Positions 1 to 5,112 of a stretch of DNA of 5,112 nucleotides are shown here, piece after piece. The position numbers and the translations under genes are program-made. The stretch is taken from the NCBI GenBank assembly GCA_022562855.1, contig JADFON010000182.1, forward strand, positions 1 to 5,112, read 5' to 3'. Numbering within the stretch: the stretch's first letter is position 1; each line of letters begins with the position of its first letter. Below the pieces are notes generated by a model. It was not told where the DNA came from and ran no database searches. It worked only from the letters and a program-made list of their open reading frames with translations. This DNA comes from Candidatus Zhuqueibacterota bacterium (GTDB taxonomy: Bacteria > SM23-31).

Positions 1-20
1 ATTATTGTTACCTATTAAGA

Positions 21-48
21 TTGAAATTTCAAATAAGATTAATATACT
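21..48 (+). promoter_or_regulatory. Possible sigma70-like promoter before gcvPB
   Basis: TTGAAA (21-26) and TATACT (43-48) are separated by 16 bases, which would place a transcript start near 55, just ahead of the ATG at 71. If real it would support the ATG start over the TTG at 5. The stretch is very AT-rich, so such a match can arise by chance, and gcvPB is usually transcribed together with gcvPA. Confidence 0.22.
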
Positions 49-70
49 AAATTTATTGAGAAAAAAACCA

Positions 71-1516
71 ATGCCGGAATCGGTAATTTTTGAATTAAGC
101 AGAAAAGGGCGGAAAGGTTACACACTTGACGAATTGGATGTGCCCGAAACACCAATTGAAGAAGTGATTTCTAACGCGTTTCTCAGGGATGATTCTGCAC
201 AATTACCTGAAGTCAGTGAAAATGAAGTTGTACGTCATTTTGTAAAATTGTCGCAGATGAATTTTCATATAGATAAAGGTTTTTATCCGTTAGGTTCCTG
301 TACAATGAAATACAACCCGAAGATAAACGAGGAAACTGCGTCGCTGCCGGGTATGGCTAATGTGCACCCTTACCAGCCCGAATCGACAGTGCAGGGATGT
401 TTACAAGTATTATGGGAAATCGAACGGATTCTCTGTGATGTTACCGGGTTAAAAGCCGTCACAACCCAGCCGGCTGCAGGCTCACACGGAGAGCTCGCCG
501 GAATAATGTTCATGAGAAAATACCATGAAAGGAATAAATCGGAACGTAAAACGATCCTCATCCCCGATTCCGCACATGGAACAAACCCGTCAAGCGTTAC
601 TATAGGCGGTTATTCGACGGTTGAAATTAAGTCGAATGACAGGGGAATAATCGATCTGAAAGATTTCAAATCGAAACTAACGGATGAAGTGGCGGGATTA
701 ATGGTCACAAATCCGAATACACTCGGATTTTTTGAAAAGGATATCAAGAAAATTGCAGACGCTCTTCATGACAATGGGGCGCTTTTGTATATGGATGGTG
801 CAAACCTGAATGCGCTTCTGGGTTTTGTAAAACCCGGCGACCTGGGCGTGGACATCCTGCATATCAATCTTCATAAGACGTTTTCCACTCCCCATGGAGG
901 CGGTGGTCCGGGAGCCGGACCTGTGGCTGTTTCAGAGCGGCTTGTCGATTTTCTTCCTGTGCCTCGTGTAGTAAAATCCGGTGATAATTTTTCTCTCGAT
1001 TATGACAGACCCGATTCTATCGGGCAGCTTCACGGATTTTACGGTAACTTCGGAATATTGGTACGTGCCTTAACATATATGACAATGCTTGGCAAGAAGG
1101 GAATGCGGAGGGTCAGCGAGAATGCAATACTGAACGCAAATTATCTTCTTTCTTTGGTCAAGGACAATTACGAACATCCGTACGGTTCGCCGGTTATGCA
1201 TGAATTCGTTCTTTCCACAGTCAGGCAAAAGGAAAAAGGCATAAAAACCCTCGATATCGCAAAACGCCTGTTAGATTTTGGTTTTCATGCCCCGACGACA
1301 TATTTCCCGCTTATTGTAAAAGAAGCGCTCATGATCGAGCCGACTGAAACAGAAACGAAAGAGACTCTCGAAGCATTCGCAGATGCACTGAACCAGATTG
1401 CGGAAGAAGTCAACAACGACCCGGACCTGCTTAGAAATGCGCCGGTGAATACACCGGTATCGAGGCTCGATGAGGTAAAAGCATCCAAAGAAATTGATGT
1501 TAGGTACTCATTTTGA
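71..1516 (+). CDS. gcvPB: Glycine dehydrogenase (decarboxylating) subunit 2, GcvPB
   Basis: This is the PLP-binding half of the two-subunit glycine decarboxylase (P-protein) of the cytoplasmic glycine cleavage system. With GcvPA it decarboxylates glycine and passes the aminomethyl group to lipoyl-GcvH. From the ATG at 71 it is 481 residues, normal for the family. Visible family marks are [11 protein letters not shown] at the start, [12 protein letters not shown] (73-84), [11 protein letters not shown] (131-141), AHGTNPSS (around 168-175), [11 protein letters not shown] (241-251) and [16 protein letters not shown], whose Lys269 should form the Schiff base with PLP. The frame is open back to a TTG at 5, which would add 22 lysine- and isoleucine-rich residues without family resemblance. 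The ATG at 71 fits homologues better, although its Shine-Dalgarno is weak (GAG at 58-60). gcvPA normally lies just upstream and is probably outside the window. Identity is very secure; the start is moderately secure. Confidence 0.96.
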   Translation: MPESVIFELSRKGRKGYTLDELDVPETPIEEVISNAFLRDDSAQLPEVSENEVVRHFVKLSQMNFHIDKGFYPLGSCTMKYNPKINEETASLPGMANVHPYQPESTVQGCLQVLWEIERILCDVTGLKAVTTQPAAGSHGELAGIMFMRKYHERNKSERKTILIPDSAHGTNPSSVTIGGYSTVEIKSNDRGIIDLKDFKSKLTDEVAGLMVTNPNTLGFFEKDIKKIADALHDNGALLYMDGANLNALLGFVKPGDLGVDILHINLHKTFSTPHGGGGPGAGPVAVSERLVDFLPVPRVVKSGDNFSLDYDRPDSIGQLHGFYGNFGILVRALTYMTMLGKKGMRRVSENAILNANYLLSLVKDNYEHPYGSPVMHEFVLSTVRQKEKGIKTLDIAKRLLDFGFHAPTTYFPLIVKEALMIEPTETETKETLEAFADALNQIAEEVNNDPDLLRNAPVNTPVSRLDEVKASKEIDVRYSF

Positions 1517-1567
1517 TTGAAATAATAATAAAACAGAAAATTTCATATAAAACTCAGGCATATTAAA

Positions 1568-1572
1568 AGGAG
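1568..1572 (+). promoter_or_regulatory. Ribosome binding site that fixes a TTG start
   Basis: AGGAG within AAAAGGAGAAG lies six bases before the TTG at 1579. No ATG or GTG near this site opens the same frame, and the family's N-terminal pattern (short acidic lead, then the first CxxC) begins immediately after it, so the TTG start is well supported. Confidence 0.8.
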
Positions 1573-1578
1573 AAGAAA

Positions 1579-1791
1579 TTGTTAAATCAGGAATTATTGG
1601 ATATTCTTGCCTGCCCGAAATGCAAAAGTGAGCAGACCGTGAAGGATGCAGATGGTAATGAGGAAACAAAACAAGTCGACCTCGAATACGACCGGGAAAA
1701 TAATCTGCTGATCTGTAATATTTGCCGTCTGAAGTACCGGATTGAAGACGATATTCCTATCATGCTTATCGATGAAGCGGAATCTTTTTGA
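1579..1791 (+). CDS. Trm112-like (YcaR/UPF0434-type) small zinc protein
   Basis: A 70-residue protein starting LNQELLDILACPKCKSEQ and ending IEDDIPIMLIDEA, the two signature ends of the bacterial Trm112/YcaR family. Cys12 and Cys15 form the first CxxC, and Cys46 and Cys49 the second, so a full four-cysteine zinc site is present. E. coli YcaR has lost part of the second pair. Residues 17-42 form a charged loop longer than in YcaR. In eukaryotes and archaea Trm112 is an activating partner of several methyltransferases acting on tRNA, rRNA and release factors. The role of the bacterial short form is not settled, so only the family is assigned here. It lies 62 bases after gcvPB on the same strand with no clear terminator between, so co-transcription is likely; a functional link with glycine cleavage is not implied. 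Confidence 0.9.
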   Translation: MLNQELLDILACPKCKSEQTVKDADGNEETKQVDLEYDRENNLLICNICRLKYRIEDDIPIMLIDEAESF

Positions 1792-1814
1792 TCTCTGCCA
1801 GATTCTCCGGTTTT
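1780..1814 (+). terminator. Weak hairpin at the end of the Trm112-like gene
   Basis: GAATCT (1780-1785) can pair with AGATTC (1800-1805), with a 14-base loop, followed by GGTTTTAT. The stem overlaps the stop codon region, is only six pairs and the T run is short. It is a marginal candidate for stopping the plus-strand transcript; the stronger hairpin further on may serve that role instead. Confidence 0.18.
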
Positions 1815-1828
1815 ATAGAGCCGATTCC

Positions 1829-1868
1829 AAAAAATAACCCGGCATGAGTCTCACTCAATACCGGGTTA
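1829..1868 (-). terminator. Intrinsic terminator of the peptidase-asparaginase operon
   Basis: Read on the minus strand, CCGGGTTA (1868-1861) pairs perfectly with TAACCCGG (1842-1835), and TTTTTT (1834-1829) follows at once. Within the loop TGAGT (1845-1849) pairs with ACTCA (1853-1857), giving a second five-pair stem with a triloop. The hairpin begins 27 bases after the asparaginase stop codon. On the plus strand the same hairpin is followed only by TTAAAATTCGATTT, so it would be at best a weak terminator for the converging gcvPB transcript. Confidence 0.88.
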
Positions 1869-1895
1869 AAATTCGATTTCGTTGGTAACAGGAAA

Positions 1896-3008
1896 TCAGA
1901 TTTCCATCAATATCGTTCCCTTGTATTGCTTATTCTCTCCGTCTTCGATATAGGCAATCTGAGGTTCCGACCCTTTTCTACCGCGAATGCTTGCGCAGCC
2001 TAATTCGCCTTCCATGTTGAGCGCAACAAATTTATCGCTAAAATTAACTTTGCCGCCGTAATTGTCGATAATCCGCTGGCAAATTGCTTCGCAGGCTTCC
2101 TGCGGGCTCATACCCTGTCTCATAAATTCGACAACCATAAACGAACCACACGTCTTGATGACCTCTTCGCCTCGCCCGGTTGCGCCTGCAGCGCCCACAT
2201 TATTGTCGCCGTATAGACCGGCGCCGATTATCGGCGAGTCGCCGAGTCTTCCCGGGATTTTATAAGAAAGCCCGCTTGTTGTCGTGATACCTGCGATATC
2301 GCCATTCGTGTCAACAGACAAGCAATTCACTGTACCATGAATTCTGCCGTCCGGTGCAATGTCAGCCTCATCATACATTTCATAGAAATTGTCTTCGTTA
2401 TCACCGCCGATGTCTTTTTTCTTCGGAGGAAACCGGTCGTCTTTATCGCTGAGGTTTTCTTTCCAAGACAGCCAACGTTTTCGGGACGATTCGGTAAGTA
2501 AATTTTCCTCTTTGTAACCGTGCATCTTTGCAAAATTGAGAGCGCCGACACCGACCAGCATAATATGATCGGTTCTTTCCATGACAAGCCTGGCAATGGA
2601 GGATGGTGTTTTGATGTTTTCAAGTGCACCGACTGCACCGAATTCGTAGTTTTTCGCGTCAAAAATTGTGGCATCCAATTGCACTACGCCGGCTTCATTG
2701 GGAAGACCGCCATAACCGACACTGGAGTCATTTGGATCGACCTCGATGGTATTTGCGCATTTTTCGACTGCGTCCAGGGCTAAACCACCTCCGGTAAGGA
2801 TTGACCACGCCGCTTGATTACCCCGTTCGCCAAGTTCATTTCTTCCGCCCGGTCTCCCGCCATGACTGTTCATAATGATTGGTCTGATTCTTATCTTTCT
2901 TTTTGTATTCTTGCCAATTGCCGCACCCGATCCGGTCAAAACAGTCAGACCTATCCCCGCGGCGCCGCTTGTTTTCAAAAAGTTTCTTCTCGTTATTTTA
3001 GAACTCAT
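1896..3008 (-). CDS. Tat-exported N4-(beta-N-acetylglucosaminyl)-L-asparaginase / isoaspartyl peptidase family Ntn-hydrolase
   Basis: A 370-residue member of the T2 threonine hydrolases, which self-cleave into two subunits and hydrolyse the amide of GlcNAc-Asn or beta-aspartyl compounds. Residues 5-12 carry a twin-arginine motif, TRRNFLK, followed by a Gly/Ala-rich hydrophobic stretch to about residue 31, so the folded enzyme is expected outside the cytoplasm. Thr226 in HGTVNC is the predicted nucleophile. Its partners match Flavobacterium glycosylasparaginase at a constant offset of 74: Thr244 (TTTSG), Arg254 and Asp257 (GRLGDSP), and Thr277-Gly278 (GATGRGEE). SVGYGGLPNE and LDATIFD (about 97-117) are also glycosylasparaginase-like. 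Two points are odd: the residue before the nucleophile is Gly rather than Asp, and the N-terminal NTWP motif is replaced by NSHGG, both resembling the plant-type branch. The start has a strong AGGAGG (3014-3019). It lies 49 bases after the aminopeptidase and ends at an intrinsic terminator. The fold is secure, the substrate is not. Confidence 0.92.
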   Translation of the reverse strand: MSSKITRRNFLKTSGAAGIGLTVLTGSGAAIGKNTKRKIRIRPIIMNSHGGRPGGRNELGERGNQAAWSILTGGGLALDAVEKCANTIEVDPNDSSVGYGGLPNEAGVVQLDATIFDAKNYEFGAVGALENIKTPSSIARLVMERTDHIMLVGVGALNFAKMHGYKEENLLTESSRKRWLSWKENLSDKDDRFPPKKKDIGGDNEDNFYEMYDEADIAPDGRIHGTVNCLSVDTNGDIAGITTTSGLSYKIPGRLGDSPIIGAGLYGDNNVGAAGATGRGEEVIKTCGSFMVVEFMRQGMSPQEACEAICQRIIDNYGGKVNFSDKFVALNMEGELGCASIRGRKGSEPQIAYIEDGENKQYKGTILMEI

Positions 3009-3011
3009 TTG

Positions 3012-3019
3012 CTCCTCCT
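3012..3019 (-). promoter_or_regulatory. Strong ribosome binding site of the asparaginase gene
   Basis: On the minus strand AGGAGGAG lies three bases before the ATG at 3008 (AGGAGG itself is five bases away). It sits in the short gap after the aminopeptidase stop, which lets the second gene of the operon be translated efficiently on its own. Confidence 0.8.
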
Positions 3020-3057
3020 GAGATTTTATGACAGTAAAGCATTAAATTTTTCGAAGG

Positions 3058-4419
3058 TTATTTCTTAATTAAATACCGTGAATAATCTGTGCCTTTCTTT
3101 TTCATCATTTCTTCAATTTCCTCGACCGTTCTTGGGGCATTTTTCGAAGTATGAATATATCCGGTTTCCGTAATAAGAAAATCGTCTTCTATTCTAACAC
3201 CCAATCCTTCTTCCCGGATGTATATTCCCGGCTCAATCGAAAAATGCATTCCCGGTTCAAGCGTCCCAAGACCGCCTACATCGTGGACCTGGAGACCAAT
3301 ATTATGACCCAAACCGTGAAAATAATAATTCCGAAGTTCAGAACGGTCTTTTATCAATCCGATTCTTTGCAAGCCTTCGATCAGGACTTCGTTTGCCGCA
3401 GCATTGACATCACTCCAGGATACACCGGGTCTGAGAACATCCATCCCGGCTTGCTGCGCAGCAAGAACTATGTTATAAACGTCCTTTTGACGGTCTGTGA
3501 ATTTACCGTTCACCGGTATCGTCCGGGTAACGTCTGCCGTATACATACCGTATTCCGCTCCTATGTCGACAACTACGAGGTCTCCATCTTCCATTGTTCT
3601 GCTATTATCACTCCAGTGCAGAATAACAGAATTTGGTCCCGATCCGACAATTGAATTAAAACCTACACGCTGTGAACCGTTAATTGCAAAAACATGCTCA
3701 ATTATCGATTGAAGCTGATACTCCGCCATTCCCGGTTTTATTGAACGCATTGCTTCTTTGTGTCCCTCTGCCGTTATGTCGATCGCCATGCGGAGATATT
3801 CGGTTTCTATTTCGGATTTTATCCGTCTCAAAGGGTAAAGAAGATTATTCGGGCTGCGGATCTCAAAACTTCCTCCTTTTTCACGCGCCTTTTTGAATAG
3901 GTCCTCATCATCAGATAATGGCGTGTGCAGACCCTGTGACCTTTCGTAATCCATATAGAATATGGAAATTCTTGATGTTAAAGAATTTTCGTATTCAGAT
4001 TGGAATTCGCCGATGGGCAAAACATTATCAAAACGAAGTTTCGATTTTGCTTCCTCCAATCCAAGCGACTGCGGGTCCCAATCCGATCTTGCTGGGTTAC
4101 GCGGGGTTATAAAAAGGGTTGTTGTTCTTTGAACAATCTCTCCTTCTCGCGTGCGGAAGGTTCGCGCCCTCATAATAAGCGCTGAATTTGGTTCGTTCAG
4201 ACCAGTGAGGTAGTAAAAATTATTATCCTGCCTGTATTGCTCAAACTCACCGGCAGGCGGATTGCTTCTCATTACAAAGACGCTGTTTGGCTCCATGTTA
4301 TCGAGTACAATTTGTCTTCTCTCCTGAAATTCGTCCGGTGTCTGCGCAAATGATGGAGCAGACAAAAGAAATAATATAGAAACTAAGCATAAAACCTTAC
4401 AGAAATAACGGTTATTCAC
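3058..4419 (-). CDS. pepP: Secreted Xaa-Pro aminopeptidase (aminopeptidase P, peptidase family M24B)
   Basis: A 453-residue two-metal peptidase that removes an N-terminal residue preceding proline. Residues 1-25 are a Sec signal peptide: Lys8, then a hydrophobic core LCLVSILFLL, and a likely SPI cleavage after SFA (Ala25). An aminopeptidase P N-terminal domain follows, with EFQERRQIVLDNM and NNFYYLTGLNEPNSA. The pita-bread catalytic domain fills the second half. All five metal ligands are present with family spacing: Asp285 and Asp296 (VVVDIGAEYGMYTADVTR), His372 (HGLGHNIGL), Glu396 (SIEPGIYI) and Glu411 (VRIEDD). His368 and His379 match the conserved active-site histidines. E. coli PepP is cytoplasmic, so export is a notable difference, though such forms are common in other phyla. 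The start is GTG, supported by AGGAGG seven bases away. It is the first gene of a two-gene operon with the asparaginase. The symbol reflects family resemblance, not proven orthology. Confidence 0.95.
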   Translation of the reverse strand: MNNRYFCKVLCLVSILFLLSAPSFAQTPDEFQERRQIVLDNMEPNSVFVMRSNPPAGEFEQYRQDNNFYYLTGLNEPNSALIMRARTFRTREGEIVQRTTTLFITPRNPARSDWDPQSLGLEEAKSKLRFDNVLPIGEFQSEYENSLTSRISIFYMDYERSQGLHTPLSDDEDLFKKAREKGGSFEIRSPNNLLYPLRRIKSEIETEYLRMAIDITAEGHKEAMRSIKPGMAEYQLQSIIEHVFAINGSQRVGFNSIVGSGPNSVILHWSDNSRTMEDGDLVVVDIGAEYGMYTADVTRTIPVNGKFTDRQKDVYNIVLAAQQAGMDVLRPGVSWSDVNAAANEVLIEGLQRIGLIKDRSELRNYYFHGLGHNIGLQVHDVGGLGTLEPGMHFSIEPGIYIREEGLGVRIEDDFLITETGYIHTSKNAPRTVEEIEEMMKKKGTDYSRYLIKK

Positions 4420-4426
4420 CTTGATA

Positions 4427-4432
4427 CCTCCT
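4427..4432 (-). promoter_or_regulatory. Ribosome binding site that fixes a GTG start
   Basis: AGGAGG on the minus strand lies seven bases before the GTG at 4419. There is no in-frame ATG before the signal-peptide core, and the GTG gives a well-formed signal peptide, so this start is preferred. Confidence 0.85.
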
Positions 4433-4572
4433 GATGAAAATAGACGGTTTAAGAGTTATTTGATAGGTATTAGTAATACAAAATGATGAAAGATATATTT
4501 AAGAAAATGTGATAGTAGAGATTTTTATCTTATATATAGAAAGCAAATCGGATGAGTTACGGTATAAAGCTG

Positions 4573-4601
4573 AATATACAAAACAGCTATTGACAAGTCA
4601 A
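4573..4601 (-). promoter_or_regulatory. Candidate sigma70-like promoter for the aminopeptidase operon
   Basis: On the minus strand TTGACT (4601-4596) is followed after 17 bases by TATATT (4578-4573). Each hexamer has one mismatch to the E. coli consensus. Transcription would begin near 4566 and leave a leader of about 147 bases before the GTG at 4419. If the host belongs to a group with a different promoter consensus, as Bacteroidota do, this match means less. Confidence 0.4.
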
Positions 4602-4606
4602 GTCAA
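4590..4606. repeat. Perfect palindrome TTGACAAGTCAA with an extra half-site
   Basis: TTGAC (4590-4594) and GTCAA (4597-4601) form a perfect inverted repeat around AA, and a second GTCAA follows directly at 4602-4606. The palindrome covers the -35 hexamer of the candidate minus-strand promoter. This is the layout expected of an operator, but TTGAC is also the -35 consensus itself, so promoter function alone could explain part of it. Confidence 0.45.
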
Positions 4607-4682
4607 TACTATCAGGACTTGTTATGCTACGCGACTTTTAGCTACAGAAAAACTTTGCATTTTCTTTGATAATTATCTATAT

Positions 4683-4710
4683 TTGACGTTGGATATTTTT
4701 TGTAAATAAT
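4683..4710 (+). promoter_or_regulatory. Candidate sigma70-like promoter for the zinc-finger gene
   Basis: TTGACG (4683-4688) and AATAAT (4705-4710) are 16 bases apart, each with one mismatch to consensus. Transcription would start near 4717 and give a leader of about 190 bases before the GTG at 4909. The hairpin at 4708-4755 overlaps its -10 box and would lose most of its 5' arm from such a transcript, so these two readings compete. Confidence 0.33.
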
Positions 4711-4758
4711 CCGGTTTAAAGTAATTTTGCGGTATTGTATTGTCAAAGCCGGATTTTT
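4708..4758 (+). terminator. Terminator-like hairpin inside the divergent region
   Basis: AATCCGGTTT (4708-4717) pairs with AAGCCGGATT (4746-4755) over ten positions including one G-U, and the 3' arm runs into TTTTT (4754-4758). The 28-base loop is large for an intrinsic terminator. A plus-strand terminator here would only make sense if a transcript begins further left, for example a small RNA. It may alternatively be a leader structure or chance pairing. Confidence 0.28.
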
Positions 4759-4799
4759 GTGCTGTCTGTTTTCCGAAGTTAGTCTGATAATTTCTGTAA

Positions 4800-4828
4800 A
4801 GTTTGACTCGTTGTGATTTTGTCAAATT
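4800..4828. repeat. Inverted repeat TTTGAC...GTCAAA
   Basis: TTTGAC (4802-4807) and GTCAAA (4821-4826) are perfect inverted copies around a 13-base spacer, extended by a G-U and an A-T pair on the outside. The centre lies about 95 bases before the zinc-finger gene. It could be a binding site for a dimeric regulator with half-sites about two helical turns apart (19 bases from one half-site start to the next), or a hairpin in the leader RNA. Confidence 0.4.
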
Positions 4829-4831
4829 ACC

Positions 4832-4869
4832 TTCACTGTATTAGAAGCTCATTAATTGGATTCAGTGAA
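4832..4869. repeat. Inverted repeat TTCACTG...CAGTGAA before the zinc-finger gene
   Basis: TTCACTG (4832-4838) and CAGTGAA (4863-4869) are perfect seven-base inverted copies around a 24-base AT-rich spacer. The right copy ends 28 bases before the ribosome binding site at 4898. No T run follows, so it does not read as a terminator. A leader hairpin or regulator site is possible, and a chance pair cannot be excluded. Confidence 0.3.
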
Positions 4870-4897
4870 AAATGAAAGTCCTAAAATTATATTGTTT

Positions 4898-4902
4898 GGA
4901 GG
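4898..4902 (+). promoter_or_regulatory. Ribosome binding site of the partial zinc-finger gene
   Basis: GGAGG lies six bases before the GTG at 4909. This ideal site, just ahead of a frame that stays open to the window end and immediately encodes paired cysteines, is the main evidence that the short partial gene is real. Confidence 0.8.
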
Positions 4903-4908
4903 TCTATA

Positions 4909-5112
4909 GTGAAGTGTGCAATATGCGGTGAATTTAATGAGCAGGATAATTTTACCTGTCCGGAGTGTAATCGCGACAATCTCTGCGGTTCACATTACAA
5001 TTTTGATTTCCTTGTTTGTACGGAGTGCGCAGATAAGAAAGAACCAGTCGTAGCCGCACCGGCGCCGAAGAAAGAAGTTGGAGAAGCGGGAAAAGGCGGA
5101 GAGAGCGCTGTT
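4909..5112 (+). CDS. Partial gene: N-terminal eight-ligand zinc finger plus charged linker
   Basis: Sixty-eight codons are visible from a GTG start and the frame is open where the window ends. The first 40 residues hold eight possible zinc ligands: Cys3, Cys6, Cys17, Cys20, Cys26, His29, Cys37 and Cys40, with spacings C-x2-C-x10-C-x2-C-x5-C-x2-H-x7-C-x2-C. This many pairs in so short a span suggests a two-zinc cross-brace finger. The beginning resembles the AN1 pattern, while the closing CxxC is more like RING or FYVE. Residues 43-68 are rich in Lys, Glu, Ala, Pro and Gly (for example VVAAPAPKKE) and look like a disordered linker leading to a further domain outside the window. No signal peptide is present, so the finger is expected in the cytoplasm. 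I do not recognise a named family and assign no function. The gene is divergent from the aminopeptidase operon. Confidence 0.8.
   Translation, partial: MKCAICGEFNEQDNFTCPECNRDNLCGSHYNFDFLVCTECADKKEPVVAAPAPKKEVGEAGKGGESAV

Larger units (their letters stand above)
4420..4908. other. AT-rich divergent intergenic region
   Basis: This 489-base stretch separates two divergently transcribed genes. By hand count, 4441-4860 has 126 G or C in 420 bases (30%), against about 43-52% in two sampled 60-base segments of gcvPB. I find no convincing gene in it. It contains candidate promoters in both directions, three hairpin-forming inverted repeats and seven TTGAC/GTCAA words, described separately. Its length is more than two simple promoters need, so it may hold an untranslated leader, a small RNA or decayed sequence. 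Confidence 0.7.

Noticed and set aside
1517-1551. TTGAAA (1517-1522) with TATAAA (1546-1551) as a promoter for the Trm112-like gene
   Set aside because: The boxes are 23 bases apart, too far for a standard promoter, so co-transcription with gcvPB is more likely.
2327-2674. A 115-codon minus-strand open frame
   Set aside because: It is an alternate frame within the asparaginase gene; the true frame carries all conserved residues without interruption.
3151-3654. A 167-codon plus-strand open frame
   Set aside because: It lies entirely antisense to the aminopeptidase gene, whose catalytic residues are intact, and has no ribosome site or recognisable content.
4590-4628. TTGACA at 4590-4595 as a plus-strand -35 box with TATGCT at 4623-4628
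   Set aside because: The spacing is 27 bases, far from the usable 15-19, and no good -10 lies at the right distance.
4621-4645. GCTA...TAGC short inverted repeat as a recombination or attachment site
   Set aside because: The arms are only four bases, do not extend, and no recombinase gene or duplicated copy is visible.
4509-4709. A 66-codon open frame in the divergent spacer, ending right where the hairpin at 4708 begins
   Set aside because: It starts at a GTG with no ribosome site, its composition is what AT-rich random sequence gives, and it shows no motif or family resemblance.

Overview
The window is 5.1 kb of ordinary-looking bacterial chromosome: four complete protein genes and the start of a fifth, with no RNA genes, insertion sequences or CRISPR array. 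A split glycine decarboxylase (separate GcvPB), a four-cysteine Trm112-like protein, a Tat-exported glycosylasparaginase-type enzyme, a Sec-exported aminopeptidase P, coding sequence of roughly 45% G+C and AGGAGG-type ribosome sites together fit a free-living heterotroph. I lean towards the FCB superphylum or a neighbouring candidate phylum (Ignavibacteria, Marinimicrobia or Calditrichota-like), but this placement is inference and not secure.

Left part, plus strand (1-1791): gcvPB is followed 62 bases later by a small Trm112/YcaR-like zinc protein. They probably share a transcript that also carries gcvPA upstream of the window.

Middle part, minus strand (4419 down to 1896): a secreted M24B aminopeptidase P is followed after 48 bases by a Tat-exported N-terminal-nucleophile asparaginase, ending in a textbook intrinsic terminator at 1829-1868. 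The two look like a small operon for peptide or glycopeptide breakdown outside the cytoplasm, with two enzymes exported by two different routes. The asparaginase has every recognised catalytic residue but mixes features of the glycosylasparaginase and plant-type isoaspartyl-peptidase branches, so its substrate cannot be fixed from sequence.

Right part (4420-5112): a 489-base divergent intergenic region of about 30% G+C separates the peptidase operon from a plus-strand gene that is cut by the window end. The region holds seven copies of TTGAC/GTCAA within 236 bases, several in inverted pairs, plus candidate promoters facing both ways. The partial gene begins with eight zinc ligands in a compact CxxC/CxxH arrangement resembling binuclear treble-clef fingers (AN1, RING or FYVE-like), followed by a low-complexity linker. 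This is the least explained object here. I do not see a clear new multi-gene system.
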